DNA of 8,286 bases from JBLIOB01 sp047639575 (GCA_047639575.1 JBLIOB010000183.1:1-8286), one strand, 5' to 3'; positions 1 through 6,703 are shown, counted from the stretch's first letter. Notes: a model not told the origin generated them from the sequence alone. Translations and numbers: made by a program.

Positions 1-368
1 CCAATTTATGATCACATTTTTAACTAAGAAAACGGTTTTGCAAGAGCGTCTTTAGGTAAAGAACTAAGTTTTTTAAATCGAAGAGGTAAGTTGGCTTTTC
101 TTTTCGGAAAGTGATGGCTTGAAGGTTTGACGAAGGATTAGCTTTCATGACAGATTTAAACGAAGATGGAGAGCACGATTACCCTTACGTGTTTTATGTT
201 GTTGACACTACGGGAATACTAGTGTTGCCTGGGCCCTATGAGTGCGCTGGTCGGTTTTATAATGGGAAAGCACCAAACATTATTACAGGTGAAGGCTGTA
301 TAGAAATTAGTACTAAAGGAGAGATTCAAAGAAAGCTAGGAGATTGGGATTGCCAAGAGGGGTGTTAG
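1..368 (+). pseudogene. Decayed 3' part of a WG-repeat protein gene
   Basis: The region encodes pieces of about three WG-like repeats (beta-rich modules of unknown function), but not in one open frame. Frame 1 from position 4 reads IYDHIFN, a stop (TAA, 25-27), then ENGFARASLGKELSF and LNRRGKLAF, then another stop (TGA, 112-114) followed by WLEG. The homology then moves to frame 3 near 123-126 with FDEGLAFMTDL, and continues as YVVDTTGILVL, GRFYNGKAPNI and CIEISTKGEI to a stop at 366-368. The order 'F-x-NG-A ... x-D-x-TG-x-I/L' is the usual WG-repeat layout. Two in-frame stops plus a frame change therefore suggest a broken gene whose 5' part lies left of the window. An intact 73-residue frame (147-368, ATG start, AGGA about 10 bases upstream) remains and could be annotated as a small hypothetical protein, but it starts in mid-repeat and has no signal peptide. 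Sequencing or assembly error is an alternative explanation for the breaks. Confidence 0.65.
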
Positions 369-388
369 ATTTTAGTTAGCTTCACACC

Positions 389-1153
389 ATGAAAATTGTG
401 GACCTTTCTAAAACGATTGAATATAAAAAATCTGACCCTTGGTTTATGCGAATCAAGATCAAACACAAGCCTCATAAGAAGAGTTTATTTCTAATTAAGA
501 AATTTGTTGGCTTACCAAAAAAGCTAATACCAGAGGGCTTTGAAGGATGGGCAGATGATAAAATAAAAGGAATGGGAGTGCATTCTACAACGCACATTGA
601 TGCTCCTTGGCACTATCACCCTAAAGTGGCCGGCAAAAAAGCCAAAACAATTGATGAAATCCCTTTAGAATGGCTTTATGCTCCAGGTGTGGTTGTTGAC
701 ATGAGCCATAAACCTGATTTTGAGGAAATTTCAATGAACGACATTAAAACTGACCTGCGTAAAAACAAGATTGAATTAAAGCCAGGTAACATCGTGCTGA
801 TCAAAACAGGAAGAGATAAGCAAGAGGGAGAAGATTATGTAATGAAAGGCACTGGCATGAGTAAAGAAGGTACCGAATGGCTAATCGACCAAGGCATTAA
901 AGTAATGGGAATTGATCAGTGGGGATGGGATTTGCCGCTGAAGTATCTTGCAAAAAAAGCAAAGGAAACCAATGATCCAAAACTATTTTGGCAAGCACAT
1001 TTGGTAGGGATAGAAAAAGAATATTTGCACATGGAACAGTTAACTAATCTCGGAGCATTGCCACCAAAAGGCTTTAAAGTCGCTGTTTTCCCATTAAAAA
1101 TTAAAGGTGGATCAGCTTCGCCTGCAAGGGTTGTAGCAATTTTTGAAGATTAG
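389..1153 (+). CDS. Cyclase family protein (kynurenine formamidase-like metal-dependent hydrolase)
   Basis: This 254-residue protein belongs to the cyclase/KynB superfamily, whose members hydrolyse amide or lactam bonds such as N-formylkynurenine or isatin, using a divalent metal centre. The diagnostic metal motif is at residues 65-75 (HSTTHIDAPWH), giving H65, H69 and D71. The C-terminal half supplies H204 and E216; this 12-residue spacing matches the His/Glu ligand pair of bacterial kynurenine formamidases. GID at 174-176 and the ending LTNLGALPPKGF ... PLKIKGG ... SPARVVAI are also typical. It is longer than classical KynB (roughly 205-220 residues), mainly through a lysine-rich N-terminal stretch (about 22-60) and a WGWDLPLKYL segment (about 178-200). 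It has no signal peptide, so it is probably cytoplasmic. The ATG lies 20 bases after the WG-repeat remnant and has no evident Shine-Dalgarno sequence. No tryptophan-degradation gene is nearby, so the substrate cannot be assigned and the symbol kynB is not justified. Confidence 0.9.
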   Translation: MKIVDLSKTIEYKKSDPWFMRIKIKHKPHKKSLFLIKKFVGLPKKLIPEGFEGWADDKIKGMGVHSTTHIDAPWHYHPKVAGKKAKTIDEIPLEWLYAPGVVVDMSHKPDFEEISMNDIKTDLRKNKIELKPGNIVLIKTGRDKQEGEDYVMKGTGMSKEGTEWLIDQGIKVMGIDQWGWDLPLKYLAKKAKETNDPKLFWQAHLVGIEKEYLHMEQLTNLGALPPKGFKVAVFPLKIKGGSASPARVVAIFED

Positions 1154-1171
1154 AAATTTGGAAACATTAAG

Positions 1172-3829
1172 CTACTCTTTAGCACGAACAAATTTAGTTG
1201 TAACCGCCTCTTCTCCATCACTTGCTCTAATGGTATAAACCCCGTTTGCTAATGACAATGTTTCATCTACAACTACTATGATAGACTGATCAACATAATA
1301 TACGTTTGAGCTTAGCAGCTGGCCAATTGCATTATAAAAGTTCACTCTGATATCATTTGTGCCTGGATGTTTGATTAATAGATTAAATGGCCCGTTTGCT
1401 GGATTAGGATATGTTTCGATTTCAAACTCCGTAACTACGATACTTTCTACCTCTTCTAATTTAATCCATATCGGATTACAAATAGAATGGTATAAGCCAT
1501 AATCCGTTCTGTATGTCGAAACTGCTGCCGAATAATCTTTAAATGTTTGCATTTCTGCTCTTACGTAAAAATATTCCTGTTGGGGGGTGTTTCCTGGACC
1601 TAAAACAGAATCAAGTATGTCAGTTAAGCTATAACTCAACCACTGGTATCCGTTTAGACTGTCCAGTGAAAGTTGGTAGCTTGTTTCACCTATTTCAGTT
1701 CCAACGATCAATCTTAGCCAAGTTACATCTCCAAACTCATCGGTTGTGGTATAATTAAAATTTAAAAAGTAATCGCTGAGTTGCAGCGTATTTACAATTT
1801 CATCCTGCCCCATATAAATTTCATTGCTTTGATCGGCCCCATTATCGCTAATCCCTAATGTTAGTATTGGTCCATCAGACATGGTGATGTTACCATTATA
1901 CATTCCTCTTAGAATTTCAGTTCCGTTTGTTCCCATCCCTGAAGGGCAATGAACTAAGGTGTTAATTTTTCCAACTGCGTTATCATCTATCGATCCAAAT
2001 CCAGCAAAATTACCGGTATTCGAAAAGTTGAAAGAACCGTGCGCATCTGCACCACCGCAAAAGTACATTTTCCAATTCAAGTAGCTTGAATTTTGATTCT
2101 TCAAGCTTAATCCAAGCTGATTGACATGGTTTACAATCTCTTGTCCCTGTCTAAACTTCTTAAAATGAAAGCTAAAGCTAGCGGTATCAGCTTGAGATAA
2201 TGGTGTAGAATTTCCATTCACATCCCAAGCGTCTAATTCATCGCCACTTGTGCCTCCTATCGATAAATTTCCTCGGTGGTTCCAAATTTGAGCTCCCTTT
2301 AATCCATCTTTAATTAGCTTGTTTGATTCTGAACTAAGCACATCTGAAGGAGCAGTTGGATCGTTCGCAATAATATTACCTCCAGTCTTTGGAAAATTAT
2401 TGCCATTAGTTGGAAAGCCTACTTCACCTAAATTCCAAATACCCCCATCAACTGGAATAAGGGGTAGTTTATCTTCGGTTGCAAATGGATGGGCGGCATA
2501 GGAGAATCCATCTATCGCTGATAATTGAGAAAGTACGGTGTTAACCGATACAGAAGTTGAAGAAATATCCCCATCCCCATCTCCTAAGAACGGCAGACCC
2601 ATTGGGTCATCGTAATTCGGATAGGCCAGTAAATGGACTAATTTATCTTCATGATTATTCACAGCCACTTCTTGACCGGCAATGTAAATCATAGATGGGT
2701 CGGCACTATTTAAAGCACCAGATTCGGCCTGAATTAATGACCAGTTTGTTAGAATATTTCCATCGCCATAATTGTCAAAATCAGATGTGTGATCTGTCGT
2801 AGTTATCCAATCCAGGCCAATCAATTTTGCCGCTTCTTTTGTAGCGCATAAAGGCAAGCCAATTTCCGCATCATTTTGAGTATACATGGAATGTAAATGC
2901 GTATCTCCTCTGTACCATCCTGTTTGTTTAGGCAACTCTTCATCGCTCCTAAATACCCGAACGCCAAACTCTTCGTCCGTCAATGTGAAATTGGCATAAG
3001 ATACAGTTGCTCGGATATCAACCACATCTTCCATTCCTGCTAATACACTGGCAGGCAAGTTAATTGTGAAATAAAAATAAGTAGCATCTACAGAAACGTA
3101 TTCATCAAATAGATCAGATTCGGTATCAAACACCATCGTTTTACTGGACGCTGCACTAAAGCTATTTACATCAAAGGCCTGAATATTAAGACCGGGATCG
3201 TCTGGAGACTGGCATGTAAATAAATTTCGGTAATCCGGATCAGGCATTGTGTCGAAAGCTAAAACAGGGCCCCAAGTGCCTGAAGACGCATTCTTAACTT
3301 GAATATTGATATAATCGATTTTTAAGGTAAAACCTATTATAAGATCAGCATCATGAAGGAAAAAGTGAACGGGAATTGGTTCCGTGTCTCCTAGATCGTT
3401 GGTTTTTTTCATTCGCCACGGAGCTTCCATATAAAACTCTGAGAATAAGCTATTCACTTGTTTCGGCATGTTTGGACTATCCCAACCTCCCCAATCGTCT
3501 TTCAATCCAAATATCTGTGTAATCTCAATCTGAATGAAATCTCGTTCAGGCCGCAATGCTCTTTTTGGCACTTCAAAAACTTCATTAAACAATGTATCCT
3601 TTGCGCCAACTCGCGGGTAATAACGTTGATAAACCGATTTCATATTAATTACAAATTCGATTTTTACATCACGGACCTCTACTTTGTTGATGTTTTCAAT
3701 TTGAAAATTATATACCCAGCTGTCTTCAGTTTCGACAACCTGTACATTATTAATGGCTAAAAAATTTCCCCGATGGGCAAAGGAATTCAGGGAAAATAAC
3801 AGAATAAAAATAAGTGCAATCGAACGCAT
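1172..3829 (-). CDS. Exported PHP-domain metallohydrolase (CehA/McbA-like) with T9SS type A sorting domain
   Basis: This 885-residue protein starts with a signal peptide (MRSIALIFILLFSLNSFA, likely cut after residue 18). Residues 20-300 form a beta-rich region I do not recognise. A PHP-type metallohydrolase domain follows at about 304-650. Its ligand motifs appear in order: GDTHLHS (H311, H313), TTDH (D346, H347), GQE (E387), KLVHLLAY (H399), AAHPF (H447), GAQIWN (513-518) and GGADAHG (D595, H597). The set looks complete, so catalysis is plausible; the reaction could be phosphoester hydrolysis or, as in CehA, hydrolysis of a carbamate or other ester. The segments between E387 and D595 are long and contain a DGDGD loop (417-421). 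The last ~85 residues carry YPNP (807-810), FYNAIGQLL and LANGVYTIRASDG ... KFV, the signature of a T9SS type A C-terminal domain. The protein is therefore expected to cross the outer membrane and be surface-bound or released. The gene is monocistronic in appearance and converges on the cyclase gene with an 18-bp gap. Its substrate is unknown. Confidence 0.88.
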   Translation of the reverse strand: MRSIALIFILLFSLNSFAHRGNFLAINNVQVVETEDSWVYNFQIENINKVEVRDVKIEFVINMKSVYQRYYPRVGAKDTLFNEVFEVPKRALRPERDFIQIEITQIFGLKDDWGGWDSPNMPKQVNSLFSEFYMEAPWRMKKTNDLGDTEPIPVHFFLHDADLIIGFTLKIDYINIQVKNASSGTWGPVLAFDTMPDPDYRNLFTCQSPDDPGLNIQAFDVNSFSAASSKTMVFDTESDLFDEYVSVDATYFYFTINLPASVLAGMEDVVDIRATVSYANFTLTDEEFGVRVFRSDEELPKQTGWYRGDTHLHSMYTQNDAEIGLPLCATKEAAKLIGLDWITTTDHTSDFDNYGDGNILTNWSLIQAESGALNSADPSMIYIAGQEVAVNNHEDKLVHLLAYPNYDDPMGLPFLGDGDGDISSTSVSVNTVLSQLSAIDGFSYAAHPFATEDKLPLIPVDGGIWNLGEVGFPTNGNNFPKTGGNIIANDPTAPSDVLSSESNKLIKDGLKGAQIWNHRGNLSIGGTSGDELDAWDVNGNSTPLSQADTASFSFHFKKFRQGQEIVNHVNQLGLSLKNQNSSYLNWKMYFCGGADAHGSFNFSNTGNFAGFGSIDDNAVGKINTLVHCPSGMGTNGTEILRGMYNGNITMSDGPILTLGISDNGADQSNEIYMGQDEIVNTLQLSDYFLNFNYTTTDEFGDVTWLRLIVGTEIGETSYQLSLDSLNGYQWLSYSLTDILDSVLGPGNTPQQEYFYVRAEMQTFKDYSAAVSTYRTDYGLYHSICNPIWIKLEEVESIVVTEFEIETYPNPANGPFNLLIKHPGTNDIRVNFYNAIGQLLSSNVYYVDQSIIVVVDETLSLANGVYTIRASDGEEAVTTKFVRAKE

Positions 3830-3854
3830 ATAGCTACAACTTTGAGAGTTGACG

Positions 3855-3885
3855 TAAAAATAGGAAATAAACTTTTAGATCACAA
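3855..3885 (-). promoter_or_regulatory. Weak candidate promoter for the PHP/T9SS gene
   Basis: Read on the minus strand, TTGTG is followed after 18 bases by TATTTTTA, one mismatch from the Bacteroidota -7 consensus TAnnTTTG. It ends 25 bases upstream of the ATG. The rest of the 211-bp spacer (3830-4040) shows no convincing terminator, RNA gene or other conserved element that I can see. Confidence 0.3.
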
Positions 3886-4040
3886 TTAGTTTATATCGCG
3901 TTGAAAAGATGAACTAATCAGGCCTAAACCCTAATGAAAATCCTTAATTACGGCAACTCTAGTAACAGTGGAAGTATCGAAATAAATCTTCAAGCAATTC
4001 ATTTCAGCAACGCGTCAAGCCAATTTTTGAAGATTGAGAA

Positions 4041-4952
4041 TTACTCAATAATTTGAATAGCCATAATGACATCTGTCAAAGGCCGATATCCAGGGGCGGT
4101 TGGAGAAGCAGCAATTTTATCGATTACATCCAACCCCTCATAGACTTCTCCAAAAACGGTATAATTACCGTCTAAATGCGGTGTGCCGCCAATAGTGCTA
4201 TATGCAGTCTTCTGTTCTGCGGTAAAGTGAAATTCTTCAACACCCTCCATTACTAGCGGCTTAATCCGAGCCACTACTTTATTTAGGGAATCGGTCAATC
4301 TTGCTTGTTGGCAATACATTACTTCGTCAAAAACAATTTTGTTTTCCGGCTTTTTTAAATAAGCCCCAATTGCCTGATTAGCTTTTTGCTGATTAATCCT
4401 TGTTTCTTGAGTCGTCAACATTGCTTCCGAATAAATTTTGCCTTGAACTAAGTAAAATTGACTACCTGAAGATCTTTTAGTTGGGTTCACATTATCCTCT
4501 TGTCTTGCCGCAGAAAGAACGCCCTTTTTATGAAATAATTCAGGTTTGATTTCAGCTTCCAAGGTATAGTTTGGTCCACCTCCTCCTAATTTAATAGTGT
4601 CAGCAGCACCTCTGCTATTTGGGTCTCCACCTTGGATCATAAACTGCTTGATTACTCTATGAAACAGAAGGCTATCGAAGTATTTTTCTTTCGACAGCTT
4701 TAGGAAATTATCCCGGTGAATTGGAGTAGAATTGTACAACTTACCCTTCATATTACCCATGCTTGTATAAATCACAAAATGGATTTCACTGGAGTCTTCT
4801 GGCACTTTATTTGCCTCCGCTGTAACTTTATCAGGGTTCGCGGTTTCTACAAGTACTGACGTTTTAATAGCCGTTTGAGACAACCCTACGGTAACTATTA
4901 ACGTTATAATAGAAGTATAAAGTACTCTGTGATAAGTTACTGACGCTTTCAT
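4041..4952 (-). CDS. Exported cyclophilin-type peptidyl-prolyl cis-trans isomerase
   Basis: This 303-residue protein catalyses cis-trans isomerisation of X-Pro bonds and probably assists folding in the periplasm. Residues 1-25 form a signal sequence or N-terminal membrane anchor (hydrophobic core about 11-24, no lipobox cysteine). The cyclophilin domain starts near residue 57. The core FHRVIKQFMIQGGDP gives R99, F104 and Q107, matching the human CypA catalytic residues R55, F60 and Q63 with the same spacing. SSGSQFYLVQG (161-171) matches the TNGSQFF region with Tyr in place of F113. PHLDGNYTVFGEV (258-270) matches EWLDGKHVVFGKV, with His at the W121 position and Tyr at H126. Between these two segments lies an insertion of about 80 residues (172-255), polar and probably helical; similar inserts are known to me from Bacteroidota cyclophilins. 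The gene stands alone, divergent from the lipoprotein gene, with no Shine-Dalgarno sequence. A rotamase assignment is secure; clients are unknown. Confidence 0.93.
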   Translation of the reverse strand: MKASVTYHRVLYTSIITLIVTVGLSQTAIKTSVLVETANPDKVTAEANKVPEDSSEIHFVIYTSMGNMKGKLYNSTPIHRDNFLKLSKEKYFDSLLFHRVIKQFMIQGGDPNSRGAADTIKLGGGGPNYTLEAEIKPELFHKKGVLSAARQEDNVNPTKRSSGSQFYLVQGKIYSEAMLTTQETRINQQKANQAIGAYLKKPENKIVFDEVMYCQQARLTDSLNKVVARIKPLVMEGVEEFHFTAEQKTAYSTIGGTPHLDGNYTVFGEVYEGLDVIDKIAASPTAPGYRPLTDVIMAIQIIE

Positions 4953-4976
4953 AGGTGATGAATTTAATTATATTTG
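4947..4976 (+). promoter_or_regulatory. Promoter of the small lipoprotein gene (Bacteroidota type)
   Basis: TATATTTG (4969-4976) is a perfect match to the Bacteroidota -7 element TAnnTTTG. TTTC lies 18 bases upstream (4947-4950), where the -33 element (usually TTTG or TTG) is expected. Transcription would start near 4980, leaving a leader of about 50 bases before the ATG at 5029. The -33 part overlaps the start codon of the divergent isomerase gene. Confidence 0.55.
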
Positions 4977-5005
4977 CTTTGATTATTGCAATAACAATGC
5001 CGAGT

Positions 5006-5036
5006 CAAAGCTAAATAAAACCTGTATTATGAGAAA
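5006..5036 (-). promoter_or_regulatory. Promoter of the cyclophilin gene (Bacteroidota type)
   Basis: On the minus strand TAGCTTTG (5013-5006) matches TAnnTTTG exactly, with TTTC (5036-5033) 19 bases upstream. Transcription would start near 5002, about 50 bases before the isomerase ATG. The -33 part lies inside the first codons of the lipoprotein gene, so the two divergent promoters are interleaved. Confidence 0.5.
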
Positions 5037-5391
5037 ATTATCAATCCTGTTATTATGTTTTGCAGCTATAACGTTCACGTTTAGTTCTTGCTACAGAAAA
5101 AAGGATACAATAGCTAAGGTTACTGTTGTTGATTCAGCTGGTCTTCCTGTTGGAGGAGCTTCTGTACGTTTGTATTATGAAGATATCCCAGGTGGTAATA
5201 CGCCAAGAGAAAACCTAGAGCAAACGAATAGCACAGACGCTAGTGGCATTGCTACTTTTAACTATAACGATTTATTTAAATCAGGACAGGCAGGTTTTGC
5301 AATTCTTGACATTGACGTTGATGCTGACATTAAAGTTGGAATCATTCGGATAGAACAAGAAGAGACTAGCGAAGAGTCAGTGGCGATCTAA
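5029..5391 (+). CDS. Small lipoprotein with a transthyretin/Ig-like beta domain
   Basis: This 120-residue protein begins with a lipoprotein signal: MRK, a hydrophobic core, then TFSSC, so Cys21 is the likely lipidated residue after signal peptidase II cleavage. The lipobox (F-S-S-C) is slightly atypical but usual for Bacteroidota. Residues 28-112 look like one beta-sandwich of the carboxypeptidase-regulatory/transthyretin-like kind. The cues are AKVTVVDSAGLPVGGASVRLYY (residues 29-50), a variable loop, STDASGIATFNY, and later beta strands such as VGIIRIE. The tail is acidic (EQEETSEES). No catalytic residues are evident, so a structural or binding role in the envelope is more likely than an enzymatic one. 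There is no Shine-Dalgarno sequence; the start is fixed by the signal peptide. It appears to be a single-gene transcript ending at the hairpin at 5411-5448. The fold is inferred from pattern only. Confidence 0.8.
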   Translation: MRKLSILLLCFAAITFTFSSCYRKKDTIAKVTVVDSAGLPVGGASVRLYYEDIPGGNTPRENLEQTNSTDASGIATFNYNDLFKSGQAGFAILDIDVDADIKVGIIRIEQEETSEESVAI

Positions 5392-5410
5392 GATTAGCCT
5401 TAAAACATTT

Positions 5411-5448
5411 AAACCCCTACCTGAAAATTATTCGGTTAGGGGTTTTTT
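5411..5448. terminator. Bidirectional Rho-independent terminator between convergent genes
   Basis: The left arm AAACCCCTACC (5411-5421) pairs with the right arm GGTTAGGGGTTT (5434-5445), with one bulged T and a 12-base loop. On the plus strand a run of six T (5443-5448) follows, which suits termination of the lipoprotein transcript. On the minus strand the hairpin is followed by a T-rich stretch (complement of 5401-5413), so it can also serve the phosphoglycerate kinase gene, whose stop codon is about 20 bases away. Confidence 0.88.
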
Positions 5449-5468
5449 ATTGGCAGCTTTTTCAGTGA

Positions 5469-6662
5469 TTAAGAATTGATGGCTTTAATTCCAGGAAGTT
5501 CTTTTCCTTCTAAAAACTCCAACATAGCACCACCACCAGTTGAGACATGACTTACTTGGTCTGCATAACCAAATTGATTGACAGCAGCAACAGAGTCTCC
5601 ACCTCCAACAAGGGAAAAAGCTCCATTTTGTGTTGATTGTGCAATGAACTTGGCGGTTTCTCGTGTCCCGTTTTCAAAAGATTTCATTTCGAAAACTCCT
5701 AAAGGTCCATTCCATAAAATGGTTTTTGAATTGAGAATACAGGCTTGAATTTTTTGAATTGCTTTTGGACCAATATCAAGCCCCATCCAGCCATCGGGAA
5801 CTTCTGAGGTAGACGCAATTTTTATATTAGCATCATTTGAAAAAGCATCAGCAACTACAGAGTCTTCAGGAATAATAATTTCTACTCCTTTAGCTTCTGC
5901 CTTTTTTAAAATATCTAGCGCTGTGTTTAAGTAATCATCTTCCACCAGCGAATTCCCAACATTTCCACCTAAGGCTTTTGCAAAAGTATAGGTCATGCCA
6001 CCTCCAATGATCACCGCGTTTACTTTGTCTAATAAATTATTGATAATCGTAATTTTCGAGGACACTTTAGCTCCACCAACAATTGCAACCACTGGCTTTT
6101 GCCCAGATTCCATTAACTGAGTTACACTACTAATTTCCTTTTCGATGAGGTAACCAAACATTTTATCATTTGGAAATTCTTCAGCGATTATAGCTGTTGA
6201 AGCGTGAGCTCGATGCGCTGTTCCAAAAGCATCGTTTATATAAACATCGCCATGCTTGGCTAATTCATTAGCGAACCCCTTATCGCCTGCCTTTTCTCTT
6301 TCATCAAATCGTAAATTTTCTAAAAGAAGAATCTCTCCTTCTTTTAAATTGGAAGATTGAGCAAAGGCTTTTTCTCCAATGGCACAGGGGGCAAAATGTA
6401 CGTTGGCTCCAACTAATTCTTCAATTTTATAGATAATGTGACGTAACGAAAACTGGTCTTCTGGCCCTTGTTTAGGTCTTCCTAAGTGGGACATTAGAAT
6501 AACTGAGCCACCATCAGTCAAGACTTTTTTAATGGTTGGAATCGCTGCTCTTATTCGAGTATCGTCAGTAACTTCAAATGTTTCTTTACTCAAGGGAACG
6601 TTAAAGTCTACCCTTATTAATGCGCGTTTACCGTTAAAATTATAATCGTCCATTTTAGCCAT
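5469..6662 (-). CDS. pgk: Phosphoglycerate kinase
   Basis: This is the cytoplasmic glycolytic enzyme that converts 1,3-bisphosphoglycerate and ADP to 3-phosphoglycerate and ATP, reversibly. With the ATG at 6662 it has 397 residues, the normal length. The N-terminal domain shows RVDFNVPL (17-24), SHLGRP (58-63), LLENLRF (113-119) and INDAFGTAHRAHAS (142-155), which bind phosphoglycerate. The C-terminal nucleotide domain shows GGAKVSSK (196-203), WNGPLGVFE (317-325; Leu where Met is commoner), GGGDS (353-357) and STGGGA (374-379). A TTG at 6668 would add two residues, but it lies inside a -7 promoter element. The ATG at 6662 gives MAKMDDYNF, which aligns in length with the usual flavobacterial N-terminus, so I prefer it; an ATG at 6653 (MDDYNF) is also possible. 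The gene is convergent with the lipoprotein gene and divergent from the delta' gene. No other glycolytic gene is adjacent. Confidence 0.97.
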   Translation of the reverse strand: MAKMDDYNFNGKRALIRVDFNVPLSKETFEVTDDTRIRAAIPTIKKVLTDGGSVILMSHLGRPKQGPEDQFSLRHIIYKIEELVGANVHFAPCAIGEKAFAQSSNLKEGEILLLENLRFDEREKAGDKGFANELAKHGDVYINDAFGTAHRAHASTAIIAEEFPNDKMFGYLIEKEISSVTQLMESGQKPVVAIVGGAKVSSKITIINNLLDKVNAVIIGGGMTYTFAKALGGNVGNSLVEDDYLNTALDILKKAEAKGVEIIIPEDSVVADAFSNDANIKIASTSEVPDGWMGLDIGPKAIQKIQACILNSKTILWNGPLGVFEMKSFENGTRETAKFIAQSTQNGAFSLVGGGDSVAAVNQFGYADQVSHVSTGGGAMLEFLEGKELPGIKAINS

Positions 6663-6665
6663 GTG

Positions 6666-6695
6666 CAAATTTACTTAATCCTATTCCTTCAGAAA
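6666..6695 (-). promoter_or_regulatory. Promoter of pgk, placed almost at the start codon
   Basis: On the minus strand TAAATTTG (6673-6666) matches TAnnTTTG exactly, and TTTC (6695-6692) lies 18 bases upstream. Only three bases (CAC) separate the -7 element from the ATG at 6662. Transcription should therefore begin at or next to that ATG, predicting a leaderless or nearly leaderless mRNA. Confidence 0.5.
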
Positions 6696-6703
6696 AGAAT
6701 TCC

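Noticed and set aside
1543..3760. Open frames of 60-100 codons on the plus strand inside the PHP/T9SS gene (1543-1758, 2319-2501, 3458-3760)
   Set aside because: They are fully antisense to a gene with clear domains, and show no signal peptide, motif or family resemblance.
389..3829. The cyclase and PHP/T9SS genes as one degradation system
   Set aside because: They are convergent, one protein is cytoplasmic and the other exported, and nothing in the sequence links their substrates.
1138..4036. A shared 15-base string (CAATTTTTGAAGATT) at the end of the cyclase gene and just downstream of the isomerase gene
   Set aside because: It is short and AT-rich, partly coding in one copy, and has no inverted or flanking repeat structure. 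Coincidence is the simplest explanation; it does not look like an attachment site or insertion scar.
3934..4056. A 40-codon plus-strand open frame in the spacer between the isomerase and PHP genes
   Set aside because: It is Ser/Asn-rich, has no Shine-Dalgarno sequence or clear promoter, overlaps the 3' end of the isomerase gene antisense, and its length is expected by chance.
6663..6668. TTG at 6668 as the start of phosphoglycerate kinase
   Set aside because: It overlaps the -7 promoter element and adds two residues absent from the usual N-terminus; the ATG at 6662 fits the family length better.
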